Of a DNA stretch of 64,000 bases, positions 55,631 to 64,000 are shown piece by piece. The position numbers and the translations under genes are program-made. Under the pieces are notes generated by a model. That model did not search any database, had not been told where the DNA came from, and saw only the letters and a program-made list of their open reading frames with translations. This DNA is from DASXIF01 sp036498145. GTDB taxonomy: Bacteria; Actinomycetota; Actinomycetes; Mycobacteriales; Jatrophihabitantaceae. The stretch lies in assembly GCA_963708625.1 (NCBI GenBank), contig CAVPSV010000004.1:372001-436000 (forward strand), written 5' to 3'. The first letter of the stretch is position 1; every line of letters starts with the position of its first letter.

Positions 55631-56419
55631 CTAGAGCACCTTGGACAGGAACGCGCGGGTGCGCTCGTGCTTCGGGTCGGCCAGCACGTCGCGAGGCTGG
55701 CCCGCCTCGACGATGACCCCGGCGTCCATGAACACCAGGCTGTCACCGACCTCGCGGGCGAATCCGATCTCGTGCGTCACCACGATCATCGTCATGCCGT
55801 CGTCGGCCAGCGTGCGCATCACCGCCAGCACGTCGCCGACGAGTTCCGGGTCCAGCGCCGAAGTCGGCTCGTCGAAGAGCATCAGCTTCGGCTCCATCGC
55901 CAGCGCGCGGGCTATCGCCACACGCTGCTGCTGTCCGCCGGAGAGCTGGTTCGGGTAGGCGTCGGCCTTGTCGGACAGGCCGACCCGGTCGAGCAGTCGC
56001 AGTGCCCGCTGCCGAGCCTCGGCCTTCGATTCGCGTTTGACCCGCACCGGGGCCTCGACGATGTTCTCCACCGCGGTCATGTGCGGGAACAGGTTGAAAC
56101 GCTGGAACACCATGCCGATCTCGGAGCGCTTGCGAGCGACCTCGCTCTCCCTCAGTTCGTGCAGCTTGTCGCCGCGCTGCACGTACCCGACCAGCTCTCC
56201 GTCCACCGACAGCCGCCCGGCGTCGATCTTCTCCAGGTGGTTGATGCACCGCAGGAACGTGGATTTCCCCGACCCGGACGGCCCGATGATCACCATTACG
56301 TCGCCGGGTGCGACGCTCAGATCGATGCCCTTGAGCACCTCGAGCAAGCCGAAGCGTTTGTGCACGTTCTCGGCCAGCACCATCGGTGTCACGGCGTCGC
56401 GCGGCGCGGCGGCCTTCAC
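55631..56419 (-). CDS. Polar amino-acid ABC transporter, ATP-binding protein
   Basis: The 262-residue protein has Walker A GPSGSGKST near 46-54, the Q loop MVFQRFNLFPHMTAVEN, ABC signature LSGGQQQRVAIARAL, Walker B LMLFDEPTSALDPE and the switch histidine in IVVTHEIGFAREVGD. FLRCINHLEKIDAGRL and the FQRFNLFPHMT phrase place it in the GlnQ/HisP group. Its ATG overlaps the permease stop. Confidence 0.94.
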   Translation of the reverse strand: MKAAAPRDAVTPMVLAENVHKRFGLLEVLKGIDLSVAPGDVMVIIGPSGSGKSTFLRCINHLEKIDAGRLSVDGELVGYVQRGDKLHELRESEVARKRSEIGMVFQRFNLFPHMTAVENIVEAPVRVKRESKAEARQRALRLLDRVGLSDKADAYPNQLSGGQQQRVAIARALAMEPKLMLFDEPTSALDPELVGDVLAVMRTLADDGMTMIVVTHEIGFAREVGDSLVFMDAGVIVEAGQPRDVLADPKHERTRAFLSKVL

Positions 56420-57447
56420 ATCGACCCGCTTTCGTCGCGTCGCTGAGCCGTTAGCGCGAGGCCTGGGGGCGGCGGCGCGCCCGGGTGGAAGGTGGTGAGC
56501 AGGCGCCGGAACCGCTGGAACGGCGTCAGCGGCATTGCGCGTGCCGAGCCGCGGCCGAAGTATCGCTCCAGGTAGTACTGCCCGAACGTCAGCAGTGAGG
56601 TGATGAACAGATACCAGAGACTCGCCGCGAGATACATCGGGATCGTCTGGAAGGTGCGCGCTGCGATCAGTTCGGAGGCGTAGGTGAGTTCGGTGAGCGG
56701 GATGACGCTGGCCAGCGACGTCGTCTTCAGCATCGAGATCGTCTCGTTGCCGGTGGGCGGGATGATCACGCGCATCGCCTGCGGCAGCACGATGCGACGC
56801 ATCGTGTGCAGCCTGGTCATGCCAAGAGACTGCGCAGCTTCGGTCTGCCCCTCGTCTACCGACAGGATGCCGGCGCGCACGATCTCCGCCATGTACGCCG
56901 CTTCGTTGAAGCCCAAGCCGATCACGCCGGCCACGAACGGCGTGATCAGGTTGTTCGCGTCGTAGTGCGCGAAGGTCGGGCCGAACGGGATGCCGATAGA
57001 GATGCCGGTCGGCGGGGGGAACAGGTAGCTGATGTTCGCCCAGAACAACAGCTGCACCAGCACCGGCGTGCCCCGGAAGAACCAGATGTAGAGCCAGCTT
57101 GCGCCGGAAAGCAGCGGGTTCGCCGACAGTCGCATCACCGCGAGCACGATGCCGCCACCGATGCCGATGGCCATCGCGAGCACGGTCAGCTCCAGCGTGA
57201 GGTACAGCCCGTGCACGAGCTGGCTGGAGAACAGGTAATGCCCGACCACCGACCAGCCGAACCGGGTGTCGTTGACCGTGCCGCGCTTGACGCGCGCGAA
57301 CACGATCGCGTGCACCATCATCGCGGCCAGCACGAGGAGCACGGCCGCCGCTACCCAGCGGCCGCGATGACGCACCGGTACAGACTTGATCTGTACCGGT
57401 CCGTCCGTGCTCGCGTCGCCGCTGTGCCCGGCGTTGCCTGCCGACAT
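56416..57447 (-). CDS. Polar amino-acid ABC transporter, permease
   Basis: The 343-residue product carries the HisM/GlnP-type permease domain: a helix at about 30-50, then LVHGLYLTLELTVLAMAIGIG, WLYIWFFRGTPVLVQLLFW near 117-135 and the EAA loop EAAYMAEIVRAGILSVDEGQTEAAQSLG with QAMRVIIPPTGNETISMLK. It is longer than the usual 220-250 residues by a polar N-terminus and a C-terminal tail (PGAPPPPGLALTAQRR). A single permease gene implies a homodimer. Confidence 0.92.
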   Translation of the reverse strand: MSAGNAGHSGDASTDGPVQIKSVPVRHRGRWVAAAVLLVLAAMMVHAIVFARVKRGTVNDTRFGWSVVGHYLFSSQLVHGLYLTLELTVLAMAIGIGGGIVLAVMRLSANPLLSGASWLYIWFFRGTPVLVQLLFWANISYLFPPPTGISIGIPFGPTFAHYDANNLITPFVAGVIGLGFNEAAYMAEIVRAGILSVDEGQTEAAQSLGMTRLHTMRRIVLPQAMRVIIPPTGNETISMLKTTSLASVIPLTELTYASELIAARTFQTIPMYLAASLWYLFITSLLTFGQYYLERYFGRGSARAMPLTPFQRFRRLLTTFHPGAPPPPGLALTAQRRDESGSM

Positions 57448-57472
57448 CGTCGTCAGCGAGTCTCAGGCTGGC

Positions 57473-58387
57473 CTAGCTCTGCGCGCCGTTGATCACCGGC
57501 GTGGTGATCGCGCCGGCCTGCAAACCCCACTTGGCCAGCACCGTCTGGTACGTGCCGTCGGCCATCACGGCCTTGACCGCGGCCAGGAAGGCCTGCGTCA
57601 GCGCGGTGCCCTTGGGAAGTGCGATGCCGTACGGGGCCACCTCGAACGCGGTGCCGGTGAGCTGGAACTGCCCGTTGGACTGCTTCACGATGTAGCCCGC
57701 GACCTGCGAGTCGACGAAGCCGAGGTCGGCCCGGCCGCTGGATACCGCGAGGTTCGCGCTGTTCTGGTCGTCGTAGGCCAGCACCGTCGGCTTCGGCTTG
57801 TTCTCGGTCGGGCACTTCTTCTCCATCGACTGCGCGTCGCTGAGTTCTGTCGTGCCACTCTCCACCGCGACCTTGGCGCCGCACAGGGAGTCGAGCCCGT
57901 CGTAGGTCTTGCTGGCACCGGCCTTGGTGTAGAAGCCCTCGCCGGCCTGGAAGTAGGTGACGAAGTCGACGGTCTTCTCGCGGTCCTTGGTGTCTGTGAA
58001 CGACGACATGCCCACGTCGTAGGTGCCGCTCTGGATGCGCGGGATGATCGAATCGAACTTGACGTTGACCAGCTTGGTCTTCAGCCCGAGCGTCGCGGCC
58101 AGCGCGTTGATGAGGTCGACGTCCATGCCCTCGATCGTCTTGCCGTCCGCAGCCACGCTCTCATCCGGCGGGTAGGTCGCGTCCATGGCCACCGTAAGCG
58201 TGCCCTTGGACTTGATCGCGGCCGGCACGAGCGCGGCCGCCGCGGCGTTCACGCTGGACGAGGACGTCGATGAGGTGCCGGCGCCGGCACCGGTGGACGA
58301 CTTCTTGCTGCTGGAACAGCCCGCGAGCGCGAGGATGCCGATCGTCAGCACGCTCGTCGCGGCGACCAGGCGGGGACGCTGAAACAC
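57473..58387 (-). CDS. Amino-acid ABC transporter, substrate-binding lipoprotein
   Basis: GTG 58387 has a near-perfect AAGGAGGT upstream. The signal peptide VLTIGILALAGC gives a lipidated cysteine near residue 24, followed by a Ser/Thr/Gly linker. The SBP family-3 core includes TLTVAMDATYPPDESVAADG, GMDVDLINALAATLG, SGTYDVGMSSFTDTKDREK, FVTYFQAGEG and GTALTQAFLAAVKAVMADG. It would capture a polar amino acid or related amine outside the membrane and pass it to the two downstream ABC genes. Three short repeats lie just before its ribosome-binding site. Confidence 0.92.
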   Translation of the reverse strand: MFQRPRLVAATSVLTIGILALAGCSSSKKSSTGAGAGTSSTSSSSVNAAAAALVPAAIKSKGTLTVAMDATYPPDESVAADGKTIEGMDVDLINALAATLGLKTKLVNVKFDSIIPRIQSGTYDVGMSSFTDTKDREKTVDFVTYFQAGEGFYTKAGASKTYDGLDSLCGAKVAVESGTTELSDAQSMEKKCPTENKPKPTVLAYDDQNSANLAVSSGRADLGFVDSQVAGYIVKQSNGQFQLTGTAFEVAPYGIALPKGTALTQAFLAAVKAVMADGTYQTVLAKWGLQAGAITTPVINGAQS

Positions 58388-58400
58388 GCAGGACCTCCTT

Positions 58401-58447
58401 GTACGACTTTGACTTTGTACGACTGGGTGACCTCGTACGACTGTGAC
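58401..58447 (-). promoter_or_regulatory. Three direct GTACGACT...TGAC repeats upstream of the ABC operon
   Basis: On the plus strand GTACGACT occurs at 58401-58408, 58417-58424 and 58435-58442, each followed within two to four bases by TGAC (units spaced 16 and 18 bases). They sit immediately before the AAGGAGGT of the substrate-binding protein gene, hence in its leader or promoter. The spacing could suit a multimeric regulator, or it may be another local tandem duplication. Confidence 0.5.
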
Positions 58448-58522
58448 GGCTCACCTTAGATGACTCGGACCGGGCCGAACGGGCCCGTTGCCGAATCGCC
58501 GCCGACCCGGCCGGCGGGGCAC

Positions 58523-59743
58523 TCAGGGCAGTGCGAGCTGGCTCTTGCCGAGCACCACCACGCCACCGTCGGAGACGTGGTACCGGGATGCGTCCAGATC
58601 CGGATCGACACCGATGTGCGCGCCTTCGGGCACCACGACGTCTTTGTCCAGAATTGCCCGGCGCACCACCGCGCCGCGGCCGATCTGCACGCCGTCCATC
58701 AGCACCGAGCCCTCGACGTAGGAACCGGCATGCAGCCGCACCCCGTGCGCGATCACGCTGTGCCGAACAGTGGCGCCGGAGACGATGGTGCCGGCGCCGA
58801 CGATCGATTCCTGTGCCAGCCCACCCTCGACGAACTTCGCCGGCGGCAGGTGCGGATGGTGTGTGTAGATAGGCCACTGCTGGTTGTAGAGGTTGAAGAT
58901 GGGGTGCACCGCGACCAGATCGGCATGCGCCTCGTAGTACGCGTCGATCGTCCCGACATCGCGCCAGTAGCCGCGGTCGCGCTCCTCGGCGCCGGGCACG
59001 TCGTTGTCGGAGAAGTCGTACACCCACGCCTGGTTCCGCTTGACCATCATCGGCATGATGCTGGCGCCCATGTCGTGCACCGAGTCCTCGTCCTCGGCGT
59101 CCTGCTTGAGCGCTTCCAGCAGCGCCGAGGTGGTGAAGACGTAGTTGCCCATCGACGCGTAGCTGCACTCGGGGTCATCGGGCAGGCCGGGCGGGTCCTC
59201 GGGCTTTTCCAGGAAGTCGTTGATCCGGCGGTCGGCCGCGGCATCGATGACGCCGAACGCGCTCGCCTCCTTGCGCGGCACCCGGATGCCGGCGACGGTT
59301 GCGCCCGCGCCGGAGTCGATGTGCTGCGCGACCATCTGCCGCGGATCCATCCGGTACACGTGGTCGGCGCCGAACACGACGATGTAGTCCGGCTTGTCGT
59401 CATAGATCAGGTTGGACGACTGCAGGATCGCGTCGGCGCTGCCGGTGTACCAGCGCGGGCCGAGGCGCTGCTGCGCCGGCACCGGGGTGACGTAGTTGCC
59501 GATCACCGTGGACATGCGCCAGGTCTGGGTGATGTGCCGGTCCAGGGAGTGCGACTTGTACTGGGTGAGCACGCAGATGCGCAGGTACCCCGCATTGACG
59601 AGGTTGGACAGCACGAAATCGATGAGCCGGTAGTTGCCGCCGAAGGGAACCGCGGGCTTCGCCCGGTCGGCGGTGAGCGGCCACAGCCGCTTGCCCTCTC
59701 CGCCTGCGAGCACGATGCCCAGGACGCGGGGCTCCCTAGCCAT
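58523..59743 (-). CDS. glgC: Glucose-1-phosphate adenylyltransferase
   Basis: The 406-residue enzyme makes ADP-glucose for glycogen. The N-terminal nucleotidyltransferase begins VLGIVLAGGEGKRLWPLT and continues with DRAKPAVPFGGNYRLIDFVLSN, YTGSADAILQSSNLIYDD and FGADHVYRMDPRQMV. The C-terminal left-handed beta-helix contains GLAQESIVGAGTIVSGATVRHSV and ILDKDVVVPEGAHIGVD. It is divergent from glgA with a 94-base gap, the same pairing as in Mycobacterium. Confidence 0.96.
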   Translation of the reverse strand: MAREPRVLGIVLAGGEGKRLWPLTADRAKPAVPFGGNYRLIDFVLSNLVNAGYLRICVLTQYKSHSLDRHITQTWRMSTVIGNYVTPVPAQQRLGPRWYTGSADAILQSSNLIYDDKPDYIVVFGADHVYRMDPRQMVAQHIDSGAGATVAGIRVPRKEASAFGVIDAAADRRINDFLEKPEDPPGLPDDPECSYASMGNYVFTTSALLEALKQDAEDEDSVHDMGASIMPMMVKRNQAWVYDFSDNDVPGAEERDRGYWRDVGTIDAYYEAHADLVAVHPIFNLYNQQWPIYTHHPHLPPAKFVEGGLAQESIVGAGTIVSGATVRHSVIAHGVRLHAGSYVEGSVLMDGVQIGRGAVVRRAILDKDVVVPEGAHIGVDPDLDASRYHVSDGGVVVLGKSQLALP

Positions 59744-59837
59744 GAGTCGACCCTATCCGGCCGAGCGCGCGTTCGGGTCCTCTGCGTACCATCGCCGGCC
59801 GGCGTGGGCGTGTGTTGCTGGCTCTACGCTGCCTGAT

Positions 59838-60995
59838 GTGCGCGTTGCCGTGCTCTCCCGCGAGTACCCGCCTGAGGTGTATGGCGGGGCCGGCGTGCAT
59901 GTGGAGTTCCTGGTACGCGAACTGAGGCGGCTGGTGGAGGTCTCGGTGCATTGCTTCGGCGCGGACCGCGACGAGGACCAGGTGCACGCGTACCGGCCGC
60001 CGGCCGAACTGGCCACCGCGAACGCGGCCGTGCAGACGCTCGGGGTCGACCTGGAGATGGCGGCTGCGTTGGCGGATGCGGACCTGGTGCATTCGCACAC
60101 CTGGTACGCGAACCTTGCCGGTGTGCTCGGCGCGCAGCTGCACGGCGTGCCGCACGTGCTCACCGCGCATTCGCTCGAGCCGCACCGGCCGTGGAAAGCG
60201 GAGCAGCTCGGCGGCGGCTACCGCATCTCGTCGTGGGCAGAGCGACAGGCCTACGAGACGGCGGACGCGATCGTTGCCGTGTCCTACGGCATGCGGGCTG
60301 ATCTGCTCGATGCCTACCCGTTCGTGGACCCCGCGCGGGTACACGTGATTCACAACGGGATCGATACCGCGTTGTACGCGCCGGCCGAGTCCGCCGACAC
60401 GCCCCGGCATTACGGGATCGACCTGGATCGTCCGTACGTGCTGTTCGTCGGGCGAATCACCCGGCAGAAGGGGGTGCCACACCTGCTCGCCGCGGCTGCC
60501 GCATTCGATCCGGAGATCCAGGTGGTGTTGTGCGCGGGTGCCCCGGATACCGACGAGATCCGGGTTGCCACCGAACAGGCCGTCGCCGGCCTGGCGGCCA
60601 GCCGCAGCGGGGTGGTGTGGATCCGGGAGATGCTGCCGCGGCCGCCGCTGGTGGAACTGCTGACGCATGCCACCGTCTTCGTCTGCCCGTCGGTGTACGA
60701 GCCGCTGGGCATCGTGAACCTTGAGGCGATGGCATGCGGCACCGCTGTCGTCGCCAGTGCGGTAGGCGGCATTCCGGAAGTGGTGGCCGATGGGCTCACC
60801 GGCATTCTGGTGCCGCAGGTGGCGGTGACCGACGCGGAGTTCGAAGCTGGGCTGGCCGCAGCGGTCAACGAGCTGTGCGCCGACCCGGCTCGGGCGAAGA
60901 CGATGGGCGCCGCCGGCCGCGAGCGCGCGCTGCGCGAGTTCGGTTGGGACAGCATCGCGCACCGGACCGTCGAGTTGTATCAGTCGCTGCTCTAA
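59838..60995 (+). CDS. glgA: Actinobacterial GlgA/GlgM-type glycogen (maltose-1-phosphate) synthase
   Basis: GTG 59838 (RVAVLSREYPPEVYGGAGVH) gives 385 residues, the length of the actinobacterial GT4 enzyme rather than the 470-residue GT5 GlgA. Motifs: VHSHTWYANLAGVLGAQL, TAHSLEPHRPWKAEQLGGGY, FVGRITRQKGVPHLLAAAA, and YEPLGIVNLEAMACGTAVVAS with the EX7E pair. In mycobacteria the orthologue uses ADP-glucose to make maltose-1-phosphate for the GlgE route. The glgC gene is divergent from it. The longer frame upstream is a shadow of glgC. Confidence 0.93.
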   Translation: MRVAVLSREYPPEVYGGAGVHVEFLVRELRRLVEVSVHCFGADRDEDQVHAYRPPAELATANAAVQTLGVDLEMAAALADADLVHSHTWYANLAGVLGAQLHGVPHVLTAHSLEPHRPWKAEQLGGGYRISSWAERQAYETADAIVAVSYGMRADLLDAYPFVDPARVHVIHNGIDTALYAPAESADTPRHYGIDLDRPYVLFVGRITRQKGVPHLLAAAAAFDPEIQVVLCAGAPDTDEIRVATEQAVAGLAASRSGVVWIREMLPRPPLVELLTHATVFVCPSVYEPLGIVNLEAMACGTAVVASAVGGIPEVVADGLTGILVPQVAVTDAEFEAGLAAAVNELCADPARAKTMGAAGRERALREFGWDSIAHRTVELYQSLL

Positions 60996-61068
60996 CCGGG
61001 CGCGCGTCATCTGCCAGCTGCCGGGCTTCGGACTGCCGGGTATCTGATTGTCGGGCGTTGTGTCTGTG

Positions 61069-62435
61069 TCAGCACGGGATGAGTTCTGGGTCGGGGGTGC
61101 GCCCGGCGGCTTGGTCGAGTGGGTCGCGCGGATCGGTGATCAGGGTGTGTGCGGTGTTGCGGGTGGGTTGCTGGTTGGGGTCGATCCATGGCGGTGGGGT
61201 CCAGTGTGGGGTGCCGTTGGTCATGGTGCAGGTCCAGCCGAGGTTGGGGTGTTCGCGGTGGTGGTAGCCGCAGAGCAGGGTGCCGTTGTCGATGGTGGTG
61301 GGTCCACCGTCGGCCCAGGCGATGACGTGATGCGCTTGGCACCAGGCGGCGGGGATGGTGCAGCCGGGCAGGGAGCAGCCGCCATCTCTCGCTGCCATGG
61401 CCAGTCGTTGGGTGGCGGTGAATGAGCGGCGGGCCGGGCCGTAGTTCGCGATCCTGATGTTCTGGTTCTTGTCCCGGCTCAACGTGACCGGCATCAGCTG
61501 CGCGTCGGGGAGCAGCTGATGCGTGATGGTGCGCATTGGCAGTAGCGCGCCGTGCCCGGTGCGGGCCAGCCCGGTGTGTGTGCGCAGGTCCTCGGCGGTG
61601 GTGGTGATCAGGATGGTGGTGCTGATACCGCCGCACTCGGGCAGGCGCCCGCTGCGCAGGGCGGTGAGCAGTCCGTCGCGCAGACCATCGTGGCGCCGCT
61701 GGGCCGGGGTGCGCGGATCACGTTGGCCGTCGGCGGCCGGCGCGGGCCGGGCCAGGGTGTCCAGCACGCTGAGCAGGGCCTCGGCGCAGACCGCGTCCAG
61801 CTCGCCACGCACCGTGGCGCTGCCATCAGGCCGCTGCTGGACATCCAGACCCCGGCGCCGGACCCGGTCGGCTTCCTCGGTGAGGGTGCCGTCCGGATCG
61901 AGGGTGTCGGCAACACGCCGGGCGATCAGCCGCAAGCTGGCCGGGGTCACCATCCGAGCCTGGCCGGTCAGGAACTCCTCGACCGCGCGGTCGTGCTCCG
62001 CGGCCACGGCGTGCGGCAGCGCGCTCACCGTGCGGGTGACCACCTCGGCGTGCCGGTGGTGATCGACCCGTCGGCCAACGCCGCAAACACCGGGGCAAAC
62101 ACCGGGGCCAATACCTCACCGGTCAACGCTCGCCGCGGCCCGAGTTCCTGCGCGGCGGCGACGCGGGCGCGGGCGGCACCAGGATCGATGCGCAGCACCT
62201 GCGTGAGCAGGGTGGCAGTGTCGCGGGCGCCACGACCAGCGCACAGCCGGCGCGCATCCACCTCACCCACCACCTTCGCGTCCACCGCGGCGAGCCGGTT
62301 CAGCTGCGACTGCACAGCCCGCAACGCGCCCAGCACGAACTCGTCCGAGGCAACCGCCACGCTCAACGCAAGCAACTCATCCACCGCAGCCGCCAGCCGC
62401 GCCAGCGCCCCCTCCGCGATCACCTCATCGAACAT
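61069..62435 (-). pseudogene. DUF222 / HNH endonuclease-domain gene with a frameshift
   Basis: The 5' part from ATG 62435 (MFDEVIAEGALARLAAAVDE) runs through STLLTQ-like ATLLTQVLRIDPGAARARVA and LGPRRALTG to ADGSITT, then goes out of frame. The continuation (VVTRTVSALPHAVAAEHDRA ... HNH core CSLPGCTIPAAWCQAHHVIAWADGG and NGTLLCGYHHREHP) lies in another frame from about 62050. The paralogue at 11533-13008 has GEISGRHATVIVRTVDALP at the same place, so one base is missing here near 62045-62060. Apart from this the gene is complete. The HNH halves of the two genes are very similar. Confidence 0.85.
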
Positions 62436-62525
62436 ACGATCGAATCTAACCGCACCCCTCCCACCGCCCAAGCATTTGTCGGCTAATTTCCAGCTGCGCC
62501 GCTAGCGAGGTGCGCCGTCCGCGCT

Positions 62526-63179
62526 CTACGGCTCGGGCAGCAGCACTAGAGCCGTTTGGCTGCCGGGCGCCACTTCGGTGAAGCCGCCGTCGTGCACCAC
62601 CACCGCGCCGGCAGCAAGCGCTTCGCGCCACTGCGCCCGGGTCGCGTCTCGCACCGCGAGCGGGAAACCGGCCGCCCGCCATGCCTCGCGGAACGGCCGG
62701 CTCGCCGCCCGCCAGCCGAGCTGCGCCGCATGTCCCGCCTGCGCCATCGCCTTCCCGGCACTCATCGCCAACTCCGGCGAAAGCAGGATCAACGGCTCGC
62801 CCGTCGGCGGCGCGCTCGGCGCGGTCGGGTCGTCTAGATCGGTGCCACCCACCTGCAGGCGCAGCAGTTCCGGTGGCCACGCATCGACCTCGATCGGCGG
62901 GTACACGCGCACCTGCGCCGTGCCACTGCGCACGTCCAGGCTGGGCAGCGCCGCTGCCCTCTCCCAGTTCGCGCCGCGGGCTCGGCGCACCACCTTGCGG
63001 ATGCGCTGTCCGTCCCAGCGGGTGACGGCCGGCTGCCAGTCCGCGACGTCCGTGGTGAGCATGAGCAGCACCGCCCGGGCCGCTGCTTCGAGCGCGTCGG
63101 TACGCGTCGGCGGCTCGGCACGCTCGATCCGGATGACGAGCGGAAGCACCGTCTCCGCTACCAGCTCGTCCGTCTCCAT
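62526..63179 (-). CDS. Pth2-like peptidyl-tRNA hydrolase domain protein
   Basis: From ATG 63179 (METDELVAETVLPLVIRIER) the 217-residue product ends with a domain resembling Pth2: LSPELAMSAGKAMAQAGHAAQLGW, with the lysine and histidine of the K-x-x-A-Q-x-x-H-A pattern, then AVRDATRAQWREALAAGAVVVHDGGFTEVAPGSQTALVLL. Pth2 enzymes release peptidyl groups from tRNA. The N-terminal half (about 1-125) is specific to actinobacterial members. The stop of the aminopeptidase gene is six bases upstream, so the two are probably co-transcribed. The long frame to 63932 is a shadow. Confidence 0.8.
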   Translation of the reverse strand: METDELVAETVLPLVIRIERAEPPTRTDALEAAARAVLLMLTTDVADWQPAVTRWDGQRIRKVVRRARGANWERAAALPSLDVRSGTAQVRVYPPIEVDAWPPELLRLQVGGTDLDDPTAPSAPPTGEPLILLSPELAMSAGKAMAQAGHAAQLGWRAASRPFREAWRAAGFPLAVRDATRAQWREALAAGAVVVHDGGFTEVAPGSQTALVLLPEP

Positions 63180-63184
63180 GCGCG

Positions 63185-64000
63185 CTACGCGAGAGATTCG
63201 ACCCACCGCGCGAGCAGCCGCGCGCCGAACCCGGTCGCGCCGCGGCTCAGGTAACCGCTGTCCGCCGCCGCGCGCGCCGGCCCGGCCACATCCAGGTGGG
63301 CCCACGGCAGACCACCCGTGAACGCCCGCAGGAACAGCGCCGCGGTGATAGCGCCGGGATTGCCGGGCGCGTGGTTGGCATCGGCCACCGACGAGTCGAG
63401 CGAACTGAGGTAGTCCTCGTGCAGCGGCAGCCGCCAGAGCGGCTCGTCGACGGACGCGCCGGCCACGATCAGGGCCGCGGCCAGCCGGTCGTCGGTCGCG
63501 AACAGCCCGGCGGTGCGCAGCCCGAGGGCGACTTTCATGGCGCCGGTGAGCGTGGCGATGTCGAGCAACACGGTCGGTCGCAACCGTTGCGACGCATACG
63601 CGAGCGCGTCGGCCAGCACCAGGCGGCCCTCCGCGTCGGTGTTGGTTACCTCGCTGGTCCGGCCGTTCACGTGGGTGATGACGTCTCCCGGACGGAACGC
63701 CGAACCGGAGATGGCGTTCTCCGCCGTGGGGACGAGCACGGTGACGCGTACCGGGACCTTGGCCTGCGCGACCGCGCGCAGCGCCGCCAGGGCAGCGGCA
63801 CCGCCGGCCATATCGGTGTGCATCATGCGCATCGCGTCGCCTCGTTTGAGGTTGAGCCCGCCGGTGTCGAACGTGATGCCCTTGCCGACGATGACGGCGT
63901 GCACGCCGGCTCGTGCCCCGCGCGGCCGCCACCGCGCTTCGATGAGCCGAGGTGGACTCGCCGAGCCGCCCCCGACCGCCAGCACGCCGCCGAAGCGCTG
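63185..64000 (-). CDS. Leucyl aminopeptidase (M17), N-terminus outside window
   Basis: The frame is open through the window edge (QRFGGVLAVGGGSASPPRLI). The catalytic M17 domain is clear: GKGITFDTGGLNLKRGDAMR with metal ligands, MHTDMAGGAAALAALRA, VLVPTAENAISGSAFRPGDV and NTDAEGRLVLADALAYA, then DIATLTGAMKVALG. This di-zinc/manganese exopeptidase removes N-terminal residues from peptides in the cytoplasm. It ends at TAG 63187-63185, six bases before the Pth2-like gene. Confidence 0.93.
   Translation of the reverse strand, partial: QRFGGVLAVGGGSASPPRLIEARWRPRGARAGVHAVIVGKGITFDTGGLNLKRGDAMRMMHTDMAGGAAALAALRAVAQAKVPVRVTVLVPTAENAISGSAFRPGDVITHVNGRTSEVTNTDAEGRLVLADALAYASQRLRPTVLLDIATLTGAMKVALGLRTAGLFATDDRLAAALIVAGASVDEPLWRLPLHEDYLSSLDSSVADANHAPGNPGAITAALFLRAFTGGLPWAHLDVAGPARAAADSGYLSRGATGFGARLLARWVESLA

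Overview
The window is GC-rich (by eye close to 70%) chromosomal DNA from an actinomycete. Two things support this: frequent GTG starts, and a long minus-strand block whose order matches the conserved actinobacterial neighbourhood known from Mycobacterium tuberculosis (whiB2, DUF3499, manB, Trm112, SIS protein, manA, sahH, then mtrA-mtrB-lpqB-comF-hpf-secA). The genus cannot be fixed from the sequence; a Frankia/Jatrophihabitans-like lineage is a guess. No rRNA, tRNA, CRISPR array, insertion sequence or prophage was found.

Layout. 1-7 kb: end of an MFS transporter, a lipoprotein, then a divergent TetR regulator / MmpL exporter pair sharing a perfect 19-bp palindrome, followed by one ORF that fuses a methyltransferase to a class-V PLP enzyme. 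7-15.7 kb: secreted SGNH hydrolase, lipoprotein, a sensor kinase with a frameshifted NarL-type regulator, a gene remnant, a DUF222/HNH gene, two PH-domain membrane proteins and small proteins. 16-20.3 kb: SDR, cytochrome bd oxidase (cydAB), and a toxin-antitoxin-like pair whose start lies in an 18-bp palindrome. 20.3-28.9 kb: secA, hpf, comF, lpqB, mtrB, mtrA. 29-35.4 kb: SGNH hydrolase, a membrane/Rieske redox set with a 28-residue third member, a patatin, another SGNH hydrolase and two GT4 glycosyltransferases. 35.5-44.2 kb: S-adenosylhomocysteine hydrolase in frame with a MerR-type HTH, then manA, CDF transporter, SIS protein, Trm112, manB, DUF3499, a degenerate metallopeptidase-fold protein and whiB. 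44.5-50.4 kb: ALDH7-type dehydrogenase, flavin-binding oxidoreductase, CsbD, and a transglutaminase / alpha-E / circularly permuted ATP-grasp operon. 50.4-58.4 kb: amino-acid-type ABC transporter, two flavoprotein oxidoreductases and dapC, all with overlapping or nearly abutting ends. 58.5-64 kb: divergent glgC/glgA, a frameshifted DUF222/HNH paralogue, a Pth2-like hydrolase and a partial leucyl aminopeptidase.

How the genes fit together. mtrAB-lpqB is the envelope/cell-cycle signalling system, and secA and hpf are its usual neighbours. manA, SIS protein and manB make mannose phosphates, which could feed the GT4 mannosyltransferase-like enzymes. The 58-50 kb operon looks like uptake and oxidation of an amino acid or amine coupled to lysine-pathway aminotransfer.

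Most unusual. (1) Two enzyme genes (class-V PLP enzyme, SAH hydrolase) are fused in frame to an upstream domain while keeping a plausible internal ribosome-binding site and start. (2) Short tandem repeats sit at gene starts, ends and junctions: 18 bp x5 before ahcY, 9 bp x4 plus 12 bp x6 at the CDF/manA junction, 18 bp x3 duplicating the whiB RBS, 15 bp x4 in a convergent overlap, 6 bp x6 giving polyglutamine. (3) Two genes, and perhaps a third, carry single-base frameshifts.
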